From Gammaproteobacteria bacterium (lineage in GTDB: Bacteria > Pseudomonadota > Gammaproteobacteria > UBA6429 > Thiohalophilaceae), in the NCBI GenBank assembly GCA_024275115.1, contig JAJRZT010000059.1:1-56265 (forward strand): a stretch of DNA of 56,265 nt, written 5' to 3'. The notes below the pieces were generated by a model, which did no database searches, was not told where the DNA came from, and saw nothing but the letters and a program-made list of their open reading frames with translations. This document shows, piece after piece, positions 29,825 to 40,043 of this stretch (positions within the stretch are counted from its first letter, which is position 1; each line of letters begins with the position of its first letter). A program made the translations under genes and the position numbers.

Positions 29825-30025
29825 TTTTTTGTATTCCTGATAAACATTTTCTTCCATTTCATGACAGGAAATACAGAATTTAAGTGTGTTGGTGACTTCC
29901 ATCGAGGTATTAAAACCACCCCAGAAAATAACACCGACAATCATAAAAAATAATGCAGCGCCAAGTGTCGTCCCAAACATGACCTTACGAGACATTAAAC
30001 CAAACTTTTTTGATAAAATAGACAT
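29825..30025 (-). pseudogene. NirT/NapC - heme-binding-domain fusion, N-terminal part before frameshift
   Basis: The first 67 residues of a NapC/NirT-type protein: a cytoplasmic stub, one TM helix (about residues 18-37) and the first heme motif CISCH (51-55) followed by [12 protein letters not shown]. The frame then leaves the family sequence at a run of six A's on the coding strand (29825-29830). Seven A's would rejoin the conserved reading. I prefer the ATG at 30025 over an upstream ATG and a GTG, none of which has a strong ribosome site. The nirS terminator lies downstream of nirS and just upstream of this gene. It may be a true mutation, a sequencing error in a homopolymer, or slippage. 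Confidence 0.78.
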
Positions 30026-30106
30026 GTTCCACATCCAGCTATGCACAGTTGATATTACGCAAAGAACCTTTTTATAAAGTCACTTGTGTAATATGTGTAG
30101 AGTGGT

Positions 30107-30143
30107 GAAAAAAGAGCGGACATACCCACTGTACGTCCGCTCT
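30107..30143 (-). terminator. rho-independent terminator after nirS
   Basis: On the minus strand, a perfect 9-bp stem AGAGCGGAC / GTCCGCTCT with a 13-base loop, ending in a run of T's. It separates nirS from the NirT-type gene, so most nirS mRNA should be monocistronic. Confidence 0.88.
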
Positions 30144-30172
30144 GTTCCATCTACACCATAACTTTTGTTTTC

Positions 30173-31834
30173 CTAAGTTACGTGGTTTACACGGTTATAC
30201 ACATTAAACTTTCCTGTTGGGGCGTACAGGCCTTTAATACGTGCTTTTTCTTTAAGTGTTTTGGCATCATAGATAACCATTTCACCGTTAGGTTTCAGGC
30301 TGTCTGAACGGTTCCAGATAGATACCCAAACTTCATCACCGGCTTTGTTGAACTCAAAGTGAACAGCAACATAACCTTTCTTCTTGGTCACACGAATGGT
30401 TTTAATAACCTTACGTGTTTCCTTGTCGAGAATCTTGATGGATTGCTGTATTTCTGGCTCTGGATGCAAGGTTTGGTCCATCCATACATAGTCACTCTTA
30501 GGATGGGTGCGCAGGAATACGCCAGGGCCGTCAGTGTCAACGGTGTAACACTCTTTCCAGGCTTTGTCCTTGTTCCTTTTGGGATCGTTACCCCAAACGG
30601 TAAGTTTACCAACACCAAGATGCACGGTTCCGCCGACAGGACCACACTTAGGATCATTCCAGTTAGCACCTGGACCTGGGTGAGGTTTTTTGTCAGTTTT
30701 GATCAACGCTTCCAGCTTTTCGGTTTTGGTATCTACCACAACCATGGTGTCAGAGGCATTAGCCGCAATCTGGAAATAACGACCGGTGGGATCGAAGAAA
30801 CCGTCATGCAAATACTTTGCAGTGTCTATCTTGGTGATTTTGAGGTTATCAATATCATCGTAATGCACCTGCCACATCTGTCCCAGTTCCTTCATTGCAA
30901 CTAACCAGCTGCTATCATGTGGTGTGTCGTAAATTGCCGCAACACGTGATTCATTGACATAGTTACCGTCAATATTAACACCACGAGATGAAACAACTTT
31001 TAATGGTTCCATGGTTTTTGCATCAAGGATGACAAAATGGGGTGGCCAGTAACCACCGCCAATCACGTATTTACCATCACCGGATAAGGCAACGTCACGC
31101 GCATCATAAGCGACCTGCGTTGATGCTACCTTCATTTTATCCGGTGTTTGCCATAAATCGAGCTTAGTCATTAAACCATCACGACCCATGGTGTACCAGA
31201 AACGACCACGATCTTTAGCATCCAATGTTTTATTGTGTTCAACGGTTTTCAGTACGTGTACCGCATAACCTGTTTTAACACGAGCAAAGACTTCTTTTTT
31301 GTCGCCATCCATGATTACGACATTGCCGGCATCACGTTCGATAGCAATGAAGAAGTTTTGCCAGTTACGGTTATGTAATGGCTTGCTTGGGTAGTCTTTC
31401 GGTTGTACAAAAACCTTATGACGTTCCTTCATTAAAGCCAGTGACATTTCTGGTGGCACCGGCGGTTCCATCTGGATGTAACGCGCCAGCATGTTAATTT
31501 CTTTCTTGCTGAGAATGTTATCGAAGTTGTTCATACCGCCTTCGGTACCAATCGTGATAATTTTCACCAGACGTTTTGTGCCTTTTTTCAGTGTACCTTT
31601 ACTCTTTTTGGCTTTGTTAGGATGCGGCTCCAGGTTACCCCCGGTAGCACCCACACGTAAAACACCATGACAACCAGCACATTGCTGGAAGTACAGGGAT
31701 TTTGCCTGTTCAAACTCTGCATCGTTAAGTGGTTTAAATTTCTTTTTGGCAAATGCAACACCCGTGAAGGCTGCCATGCCGGTGATAACGGCTAAAGCCA
31801 CTGCCGTGTATTTAATCGAAGACTTCATACCCAT
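30173..31834 (-). CDS. nirS: cytochrome cd1 nitrite reductase NirS
   Basis: Periplasmic dissimilatory nitrite reductase, nitrite to NO. 553 residues with a signal peptide ending VAFA (about 29). The cytochrome c domain has CAGCH (52-56) and a probable Met101 ligand (EGGMNNF). The d1 propeller carries His193 (YAVHVL, proximal d1 ligand) and both catalytic His, 385 (KPHPGPGAN) and 405 (GTVHLG). It ends TGKFNVYN, as NirS proteins do. An insertion of several residues follows His193. The ATG at 31834 has AGGAG eight bases upstream. An FNR/DNR box lies 209 bases before the start and a terminator follows. Confidence 0.98.
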   Translation of the reverse strand: MGMKSSIKYTAVALAVITGMAAFTGVAFAKKKFKPLNDAEFEQAKSLYFQQCAGCHGVLRVGATGGNLEPHPNKAKKSKGTLKKGTKRLVKIITIGTEGGMNNFDNILSKKEINMLARYIQMEPPVPPEMSLALMKERHKVFVQPKDYPSKPLHNRNWQNFFIAIERDAGNVVIMDGDKKEVFARVKTGYAVHVLKTVEHNKTLDAKDRGRFWYTMGRDGLMTKLDLWQTPDKMKVASTQVAYDARDVALSGDGKYVIGGGYWPPHFVILDAKTMEPLKVVSSRGVNIDGNYVNESRVAAIYDTPHDSSWLVAMKELGQMWQVHYDDIDNLKITKIDTAKYLHDGFFDPTGRYFQIAANASDTMVVVDTKTEKLEALIKTDKKPHPGPGANWNDPKCGPVGGTVHLGVGKLTVWGNDPKRNKDKAWKECYTVDTDGPGVFLRTHPKSDYVWMDQTLHPEPEIQQSIKILDKETRKVIKTIRVTKKKGYVAVHFEFNKAGDEVWVSIWNRSDSLKPNGEMVIYDAKTLKEKARIKGLYAPTGKFNVYNRVNHVT

Positions 31835-32042
31835 AATTAGAACTCCTATTTTTTTATAACTGACATTAGTTATTTATAAAAAACCTTTAAAAGTAAATAG
31901 GGATTTTAATCATCACACTTTTATACTTAAGCATAACTATAAACATAGACTACAAAGACAACGCACAGCCAAATGGCCTTTCAATGTTTGCAAGCCCTAC
32001 AATAATTTAATTGATTTTAAACATGCTATCTGGTAATAAACC

Positions 32043-32056
32043 TTGACATTGATCAA
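32043..32056. promoter_or_regulatory. FNR/DNR box upstream of nirS
   Basis: TTGAC ATTG ATCAA matches the FNR/DNR consensus at nine of ten half-site positions. A box centred at -41.5 would place the nirS start point near 32008, next to an AT-rich TAAAAT-like -10. This leaves a leader of about 170 bases. Confidence 0.87.
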
Positions 32057-32082
32057 GTCTCACACCAGAGTCCGAACTTTGG

Positions 32083-33984
32083 CTAATTTGTTAGCCGTGC
32101 ATATAAGAGAGGGAGTTCACGAGGGAGTTCAGAGGGTTTACGAATGACGACAAAATTTTCAGCACCAAACATATAAGGTAAATAGTCGCCGCCTTTTTCA
32201 TCAACGGTGACACAAAATGGCTGCAAGCCTTTTCGGCGTGCTTCAATTAAAGCCATACGGGTATCTTCAATGCCGTATCTGCCATCATATAAATCCAGAT
32301 CATTTGGCTTGCCGTCTGTTAATAATAAAAGTAACTGCTGGCTTGCCGGTTGCTTACTGAGTATCTCACTGGCCTGTCGAATGGCTGCACCCATTCGGGT
32401 GTAATAGCCAGGCTTAATAGCATTGATGCGCCCACGCGAAATATTATTATGCGTTTCACTAAATGTCTTTAAGGTATGGAAACGAATATGCTGACGATAA
32501 CGGGAAGAAAAACCATACATGGCAAACTGGTCACCTGTCGCAGACAGTGCTTCAGAAAATAATAATAAACTGTCACGTATTACATCAATAACACGGGCAT
32601 GATTACTCACATAGGAATCAGTTGATAAAGATAAATCGGCAAGCAATAAACACGCCATGTCACGAATACCACCACGAAACTCACGGTACATACCCTGTTC
32701 AGCAAATGCCTGCGATTGTTTTTGCTCACTAATAAAATCAAGGTAAGCATCAAGATCGATTTCACTACCTTCCTTTTGCCCTCGGAACCACATCCGTGAA
32801 GGTACCAATGCTTCAAACTGGCTACGCAATCGTTTTGCCGTACTACGCAATGCGACAGGCAGTTCAATCGCTTCTGCTTCAGTTGCAACCATTGGTTGCA
32901 GGCAACAATAATCTTTAACTAATTCAGACTTACGGTAATCCCATTCTGGTAACAATATACCTTCGCCTAACGGCGTGTCATCATTTTCTGAGGAAGGCAG
33001 ATCAAGATCAAAACGAATACGTTTTGCCGTTGTTTGGCTATCACGTGCAACACTGAGCTGGTCAAGATCTTTTGCGGTGTCTTCTGCTGATTCCAGATCT
33101 TCATCTTCATCAGTACTTCGGTCAACCTTAATATATTCAGCCCAGCTAAATATGTTTTCAAAACGGCTCAGAACCAGCCCATCTTTGCCATCAGGCATTT
33201 CTACCTGTTCGGCTCGATAACGGCGCTCCTCTTCCGGATCCACTGTTTCACCCTCAGACTCCGAAATAAATTCATCCTGTGAGGTAGGCGGTGCTGTGCC
33301 ACAATGGGGGGGAGAGGGATGCAACCAGAGATAAACAGGCGATGGCATATAAAGCTGTTCTTCCATTACGCTGCACTCAATGACCTTACCAGGATTAGCT
33401 AATGCGTTTTGAATAACATGCTCTAACTCAACTTCCTGTTTTTTTAATCCTTTATGGTCGGGGCGCAAAGCCAACTGGGCTATCACCAACCGTTCATAAC
33501 GTTCAAGTAATCCCGGAAAACGTGTTAATACTTTATAGCTTAACCACTGGTTATATCGAATCCAGTTACTTTGAGTCTGCTTAATACCGGCATCGCCCGA
33601 TGCCAGTGCAGCCAGCCATAAATAAAGATCACGATTAAGCTGCTGTTCAGGAAAAACATCAATACACGCAGGTAAATTTAATGACGATTCATTACGCCAG
33701 CCTAACTCAACATGTTTATGACTGCCCGCCACACGTTGTAACAGACTACGCTGTGTATTGTATTCTGCGGCCACTGTTGACTCTATCTTAAGCGCACCGT
33801 CACCACCTAAGGCACGAAACATAACAGCAACACTGCGCCGTACATCATCCAGATAAACAGCAGCATGTGGGTAACGCTGATTTGCTGTGTGGGTAATTAA
33901 ACGATGCCACAAAAAACCAACGTGCTCTTCTATCTCTACCACTTGATGCAGAACTTGCATAAACTTTGGCGCTTTAAGAGCCAT
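32083..33984 (-). CDS. norD: NorD, VWA-domain protein for NO reductase activation
   Basis: NorD works with the AAA+ ATPase NorQ to mature NO reductase. 633 residues. The C-terminal third is a von Willebrand A domain with DLSLST (MIDAS-like DxSxS), a mid-domain Thr and LLLLTDGKPND. The acidic middle region (about 245-350) is typical of NorD/CbbO proteins. It starts with an ATG overlapping the stop of the polyferredoxin gene by one base (TAATG), so the two are coupled. Last gene of the nor operon. Confidence 0.93.
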   Translation of the reverse strand: MALKAPKFMQVLHQVVEIEEHVGFLWHRLITHTANQRYPHAAVYLDDVRRSVAVMFRALGGDGALKIESTVAAEYNTQRSLLQRVAGSHKHVELGWRNESSLNLPACIDVFPEQQLNRDLYLWLAALASGDAGIKQTQSNWIRYNQWLSYKVLTRFPGLLERYERLVIAQLALRPDHKGLKKQEVELEHVIQNALANPGKVIECSVMEEQLYMPSPVYLWLHPSPPHCGTAPPTSQDEFISESEGETVDPEEERRYRAEQVEMPDGKDGLVLSRFENIFSWAEYIKVDRSTDEDEDLESAEDTAKDLDQLSVARDSQTTAKRIRFDLDLPSSENDDTPLGEGILLPEWDYRKSELVKDYCCLQPMVATEAEAIELPVALRSTAKRLRSQFEALVPSRMWFRGQKEGSEIDLDAYLDFISEQKQSQAFAEQGMYREFRGGIRDMACLLLADLSLSTDSYVSNHARVIDVIRDSLLLFSEALSATGDQFAMYGFSSRYRQHIRFHTLKTFSETHNNISRGRINAIKPGYYTRMGAAIRQASEILSKQPASQQLLLLLTDGKPNDLDLYDGRYGIEDTRMALIEARRKGLQPFCVTVDEKGGDYLPYMFGAENFVVIRKPSELPRELPLLYARLTN

Positions 33985-34931
33985 TAGCGTTCACTTTCCT
34001 GTAAAGCAGACTGCCCATTCTGCCATGTTAATAATGGCGGCTTGCCTCTTTTTAACTGCACCTGTTCACAGGCATCAAGGCATCGTGCGCACTCGGTACA
34101 ATTAAACATATGGCGTTTAATAGAACGGGGCTTAAGGCGCATTGGACATTCATCTTCGCAAGCAACATGACAACCCTGGCAGTGCGCTGCATTTGCTCGG
34201 TCAAAACTAACCACCAGCGCACGTTTGTTTGCCATCCAGACCAGGCTCTGGAAAACACCGACCGCACAGGCAAAGCGACAGCAAAAATGCCGCGCAAACA
34301 TAAATTCAACCATTAATAAAAATGTTGCCACACCAATAAACAGCATTTGGTTGCGTGTTAAACTAAAATGTATAAGATTATAATAAATCTCTTTTGGCGG
34401 TAATAAATAAGTAAGAAAAACAACGGCCCATAAAAAAGCAAAACCGGCTACGGCAATAAAAACCAGCCACCTGTACTTTTTATCGGTTTTAACAGTAGAG
34501 CCATCAACTCGATACAATGATTTATTTTTATCCCACAAACTGAACTTTCCAGTGGCTTTTCGCATTACACTGTTTACCATTTCAACAACAGAAAAATGTG
34601 GACATAACCAGCCACAATAAAGACGACCGTATTTCCACGCCGTCCAGCCAAATGCCAGTAGAAGTCCTAACAACGGTAAAAAAGCACGTGTAATAATATT
34701 AAATACGGCCTCAGCCGCTGTTCCTTCCCCTGCCTGTAAAGCGTCTAAACCCAACGTCCAGTTTTGCCCCAGAAATATAAAATGCCCCAGGTTTAGATCC
34801 AGCCTGAATAAATCTAGAATGGGAGCAAAAACAAAAAGTACAAAAAAACCGGTTTGAAAAATTCGTCGTCTTAATTGCAACCTTGAACCTGCCGAAGCGG
34901 TTATTTCTGCTGTGCAAGAAGAAGAGCCCAT
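33984..34931 (-). CDS. membrane polyferredoxin (CcoG/NapH-like)
   Basis: A 315-residue protein with about five TM helices and iron-sulfur motifs. YGRLYCGWLCPHFSV near residue 105 is the hallmark of CcoG/NapH/NosR-type membrane ferredoxins. Near the C terminus come CQGCHVACEDECP and CTECARCLDACE, which would hold two 4Fe-4S clusters. It lies in the nor operon between a small membrane protein (4-base gap) and norD (overlap). Such genes occur in other norCBQD clusters. A role in NO reductase metal insertion or reduction is plausible but not shown here. Confidence 0.82.
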   Translation of the reverse strand: MGSSSCTAEITASAGSRLQLRRRIFQTGFFVLFVFAPILDLFRLDLNLGHFIFLGQNWTLGLDALQAGEGTAAEAVFNIITRAFLPLLGLLLAFGWTAWKYGRLYCGWLCPHFSVVEMVNSVMRKATGKFSLWDKNKSLYRVDGSTVKTDKKYRWLVFIAVAGFAFLWAVVFLTYLLPPKEIYYNLIHFSLTRNQMLFIGVATFLLMVEFMFARHFCCRFACAVGVFQSLVWMANKRALVVSFDRANAAHCQGCHVACEDECPMRLKPRSIKRHMFNCTECARCLDACEQVQLKRGKPPLLTWQNGQSALQESER

Positions 34932-34935
34932 TAAA

Positions 34936-35355
34936 TTACCCCAAACATTTACGCCCTATTAACGGGTAATGATAATGCCTTCCATTCATTGCGCGAGTTA
35001 AAGCAAAGGTACCAAACATAATAAAAGCCGTATGAAAGGATGTTAAATACAGGATGACAATAATCCAGACCGCAGGGGAATCATAACCACCGAAAAACAG
35101 AATAACGGCATTCACTAACACCAGCATCACCCCTGACCATAGGCTGGCAATAAAGGCCTGACGTAAATGACAGCGTGCCAATGGAACCGGATGATTTTTA
35201 TAACGAAGATACAAACCCGATAGTATAATAAAACCAACAATTGGCAGAAAGACCAGATTAAGCAGAAAAAATAACTCCGCCGCAACCGCCAACGCCTGGC
35301 CAGGATGCTCCTCTATTGATGAGGGTGGATTATTTTCAGCGTCCGAATGTTGCAT
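34936..35355 (-). CDS. nor-operon small membrane protein
   Basis: A 139-residue protein with four predicted TM helices (about residues 25-50, 70-90, 93-113 and 115-130). It has a conserved-looking SGLYLRYKNHPVPLARCHLRQA loop. The fold recalls the small DUF4870-like four-helix membrane proteins, but I cannot name the family. The start overlaps the norQ end by 20 bases and the stop is 4 bases before the polyferredoxin, so it belongs to the nor operon. It may help assemble NorB or the polyferredoxin. Confidence 0.75.
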   Translation of the reverse strand: MQHSDAENNPPSSIEEHPGQALAVAAELFFLLNLVFLPIVGFIILSGLYLRYKNHPVPLARCHLRQAFIASLWSGVMLVLVNAVILFFGGYDSPAVWIIVILYLTSFHTAFIMFGTFALTRAMNGRHYHYPLIGRKCLG

Positions 35356-36160
35356 AAACCACCTCCATTAAGGCCGTTACCGTCTCTTCATCATCGGTTA
35401 AAGGTTCAATTAATGCTGCTCGACAGGCTTCAACCGGATCAAAACCACCGGCAATCAACGTTGCGGTATAAATTAATAAGCGGGTGCTGGCACTTTCTTC
35501 CAGATCATGATCTTTTAAGGCACGCAGCGCACGCGCTAATGACACCAGTTGTTTAGCCTGGTGCTCTTCGATGCCGGTTTCAGCCAGCACAATTTGCTGT
35601 TCCTTTTTGGCTTCAGGATAAGAAAAGCGCATCGACACAAAACGTTGCCGGGTACTGGGCTTCATCCCTTTTAATAAATTCTGGTAGCCCGGATTATAAG
35701 AAACCACCAGCATAAATCCAGGGGGAGCCTTCAAGGTTTCACCGGTACGTTCTATTGGCAATATACGACGATCATCGGAAAGCGGATGCAACACAACCGT
35801 TGTGTCTTTACGTGCTTCAACAATTTCGTCCAGATAACAAATACCGCCTTCACGTACTGCTTTTGTTAACGGCCCATCCACCCAGTAAGTGGAGCCTTCA
35901 CCAATAAGATGGCGGCCGACCAGATCAGCTGCAGTCAAATCATCATGACAGGCAACAGTATAAAGTGGTCGATTTAATTTGTTCGCCATATGGCGAATAA
36001 AGCGGGTCTTGCCACACCCCGTAGGCCCCTTGATTAAAAGAGGTAACTGGTTTTTCCAGGCAAATTCAAACAAGGCCTCTTCATTACCGCTTGATAAATA
36101 AAATGGCGCATCCTTTTCTTCATCCAGTGCCAGGCTTACATCGCTTGCCGGGTTAGTCAT
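35336..36160 (-). CDS. norQ: NorQ, AAA+ ATPase (CbbQ/NirQ family)
   Basis: MoxR-type AAA+ ATPase that remodels NO reductase together with NorD. 274 residues from the ATG at 36160, which has AGGAG at the right distance. A longer frame to 36232 is unsupported. Walker A is GPTGCGKT, Walker B is ICYLDEI, with a VSYNPGYQ sensor 1 region and STRLLIY near the C terminus. norB lies 179 bases upstream, separated by a strong hairpin. The downstream genes overlap or abut. Confidence 0.94.
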   Translation of the reverse strand: MTNPASDVSLALDEEKDAPFYLSSGNEEALFEFAWKNQLPLLIKGPTGCGKTRFIRHMANKLNRPLYTVACHDDLTAADLVGRHLIGEGSTYWVDGPLTKAVREGGICYLDEIVEARKDTTVVLHPLSDDRRILPIERTGETLKAPPGFMLVVSYNPGYQNLLKGMKPSTRQRFVSMRFSYPEAKKEQQIVLAETGIEEHQAKQLVSLARALRALKDHDLEESASTRLLIYTATLIAGGFDPVEACRAALIEPLTDDEETVTALMEVVYATFGR

Positions 36161-36293
36161 CGAACTTCTCCTAATGAAATGCTTAACCAACAGGTCAATC
36201 CAGTCACTGAAATATAAACCAACTACCATCAAAAACTATCAAAATAATATTGATGTACTTCAGTATGCAAATAATTTATGGGTAACTCAATAC

Positions 36294-36320
36294 CGGGGGC
36301 TTTATTAATAAAAGCCCCCG
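36294..36320 (-). promoter_or_regulatory. hairpin between norB and norQ
   Basis: A perfect 10-bp stem CGGGGGCTTT / AAAGCCCCCG with a 7-base loop lies 19 bases after the norB stop. No T-run follows, so it is more likely an mRNA-processing or stability hairpin than a full terminator. It would lower norQ-norD expression relative to norCB. Confidence 0.65.
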
Positions 36321-36339
36321 AATTAACATCCACTGATAC

Positions 36340-38168
<1,829 letters not shown>

Positions 38169-38203
38169 AAGCTGAACTCCCCTTGTCCAAAAATAGTTTC
38201 CTA

Positions 38204-38245
38204 ATTTACTCACAGAGGGGGATCAATATCCTTGACCTACGTCAA
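38204..38245 (-). promoter_or_regulatory. DNR-dependent promoter of norCB
   Basis: TTGAC CTAC GTCAA at 38232-38245 is a perfect inverted repeat of DNR type. On the minus strand TAAATT at 38204-38209 lies exactly where a -10 is expected when the box is centred at -41.5. Confidence 0.88.
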
Positions 38246-38346
38246 GGCCAATTATGCTACAAACAAAAAGGGCACTGACATAACACCGTCAACATGAATA
38301 ATCACAAGGGGAGTAAGGAAAAGCAGGCGGGTAAAAAAAGATTTAA

Positions 38347-39030
38347 CTACAATAATGCACGAAGGCCATCGACATCCAGCAAGGTAATATCATTACCATG
38401 CACTTCAATAAGCGCCTTCTTGCTTAACTGCATCATAATACGGGAAAAGGTTTCCGGCGTAATCGATAAATGTGAAGCAATAATATTTTTTGGTATACTT
38501 AAATGAATAGCCGATAACTCGGCCACACCATCAGGAAGCTGTCCTAGCAAGTAAACAACGAGCCGGTAGGTTGCGTTATGCAAGGTAAGGTTATCAATTT
38601 CATTGACTCTTGCATGCAGGTGTTTCCCCATAATCGCTAACAAACGAAAACAGGTTTCTTTAGAGTTTCCAAGCAAATTACGAAAGAAACAGATATCAAA
38701 ACGGAAAACTTCACTTTCAATAATCGATTCTGCGCTCACAGGATAAATATGCTCAGGCATAAACATAACCGCTTCTGCAAACGTTTGACTGGGATAAATA
38801 ATTTCGATTACTTTCTCATCACCATCCTGAGATAAAAAGAATAATTTTATCTGCCCGCTATGCACCATATAAAAATGTGCAGCCGAACTATCTCTTTCAA
38901 ACAAAGTTGTTTTAGGTGGTAAAGTAATTTTTTTTGTTGTAGAAAAAATAGTCTCAAGCTGTGCATCATCTAACGCCTGAAATAACGGAATATGCTTAAA
39001 CTCGTCAAAAGTAATCCGATTAAATTTCAT
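38347..39030 (-). CDS. dnr: Dnr-type Crp/FNR family regulator
   Basis: 227-residue transcription factor with an N-terminal cyclic-nucleotide-type beta-roll and dimer helix, and a C-terminal winged helix whose recognition helix is HLSITPETFSRIM. There is no N-terminal four-Cys [4Fe-4S] motif, so it is not FNR itself. Heme-based NO sensing as in Dnr is expected. The ATG at 39030 has AGGTAAGA upstream, and a TTG two codons earlier is unlikely. It lies upstream of norC on the same strand, with a DNR box 36 bases before its own start. Confidence 0.92.
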   Translation of the reverse strand: MKFNRITFDEFKHIPLFQALDDAQLETIFSTTKKITLPPKTTLFERDSSAAHFYMVHSGQIKLFFLSQDGDEKVIEIIYPSQTFAEAVMFMPEHIYPVSAESIIESEVFRFDICFFRNLLGNSKETCFRLLAIMGKHLHARVNEIDNLTLHNATYRLVVYLLGQLPDGVAELSAIHLSIPKNIIASHLSITPETFSRIMMQLSKKALIEVHGNDITLLDVDGLRALL

Positions 39031-39065
39031 AACCAAATCTTACCTATATTAAAGGCCAGGATAAC

Positions 39066-39109
39066 TTGACCTTAATCAAGGACAAGTGCATGTAAAACAA
39101 CGGTAATAT
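39066..39109 (+). promoter_or_regulatory. FNR/DNR box and -10 between dnr and a thioredoxin-like gene
   Basis: TTGAC CTTA ATCAA at 39066-39079. On the plus strand TAATAT at 39104-39109 is a good -10 about 42 bases from the box centre to the start point, the class II activation geometry. On the minus strand the box is only 36 bases from the dnr ATG, better suited to autorepression. Confidence 0.78.
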
Positions 39110-39163
39110 GCTAACAGAATCCTGCTTTAAATCCACACAATAAACATGGAGAATTTGTAGTAT

Positions 39164-39427
39164 ATGAAGTTAATATTGCTATTAGCTGGCCCATACTCTT
39201 CTTGTGTGAAAACACAACAGGTATGGCAGGAAACATGCACAAAACAAAATATTGAACTTGAAGTGATTGATTTAGAACATGCGCAGGGACAGGCACTGGC
39301 AGATAAACTTAATCTAAAGTCATTCCCGGCCTTAATTTTAAACCAGAAAGTTATTGCTGTCGGCAACCCGGACAAACTAAAAGCAGCCAAAATAACAGCG
39401 GGCTTAATTGTAAATCTGACAAGCTAA
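39164..39427 (+). CDS. small thioredoxin-fold protein
   Basis: 87 residues with a thioredoxin-like outline: strand MKLILLLAG, active-site region PYSSC (Cys14), ELEVIDLE strand, and LKSFPALIL with the cis-Pro (Pro55). The usual CxxC is reduced to YSSC, so the first Cys is Tyr. A second Cys is at residue 25. No signal peptide is seen, so it is probably cytoplasmic. It is divergent from dnr and downstream of a DNR box in activating position. The function is unknown. A glutaredoxin-like or redox-sensing role in denitrification is conjecture. Confidence 0.75.
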   Translation: MKLILLLAGPYSSCVKTQQVWQETCTKQNIELEVIDLEHAQGQALADKLNLKSFPALILNQKVIAVGNPDKLKAAKITAGLIVNLTS

Positions 39428-39479
39428 AAAGAGTGTTATTTTAAAATGTGATGCTGTCTAAAAAGTGGAAAACCGGCAT

Positions 39480-39944
39480 TTAATCATCATGAGAAGTGTA
39501 CTCCCCTTCCAGCGTTTTTCTGGGTGAAGAAGGGGGCGGCGAGTGACGAGAGCTTGATCTGTTAACGTAGAATCCACCACCTGAAATAACCATATGCCTT
39601 AACATATAAGCAATGATCCACTGGCGGGTAAACGGGATTAATAGAATAAAGCCGATAGCATCGGTAAAAAACCCCGGCGTAAGCAATAAAGCGCCGGCGA
39701 TAAATAACATCAGCCCTTCAAAAATTGTGGTTGCTGGCATCTCACCGCGCGCCATACTTTGCTGTGCCCGAGCTAGTGTTGCAAAGCCTTGCAAGCGAAG
39801 TAACCACACACCCACAACCGCCGTCAGCACCACTAAAATAACGGTCGGGAATGCGCCAATACTGTCTCCAACCTTAATCAACAGGTAAATTTCCAGTATT
39901 GGAACACTTAAGAACAATAATAATAAGACACGAAAAAGAGGCAT
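39480..39944 (-). CDS. fxsA: FxsA family membrane protein
   Basis: 154-residue inner-membrane protein of the FxsA family. It has an N-terminal pair of TM segments with PILEIYLLIKVGDSIGAFPT, then a cytoplasmic loop QGFATLARAQQSMARGEMPA and further hydrophobic segments FEGLMLFIAGALLLTPGFFTD. The C-terminal tail is Ser/Pro-rich and hydrophilic. FxsA was named for suppressing phage F exclusion in E. coli when overexpressed, and the normal role is unclear. Convergent with the thioredoxin-like gene. Confidence 0.92.
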   Translation of the reverse strand: MPLFRVLLLLFLSVPILEIYLLIKVGDSIGAFPTVILVVLTAVVGVWLLRLQGFATLARAQQSMARGEMPATTIFEGLMLFIAGALLLTPGFFTDAIGFILLIPFTRQWIIAYMLRHMVISGGGFYVNRSSSRHSPPPSSPRKTLEGEYTSHDD

Positions 39945-40043
39945 ATAGTCTAAATGGGGGGCAATTTTAAGATTTAAAGCCTAAAACAGTCTATTTTATA
40001 TGTTTCTTTTCTGGCAAGATTAAAAATACGATAAAAATGAGCG

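Noticed and set aside
30359-30904. 181-codon frame antisense to nirS
   Set aside because: Lies wholly within nirS, with no family features and no ribosome site.
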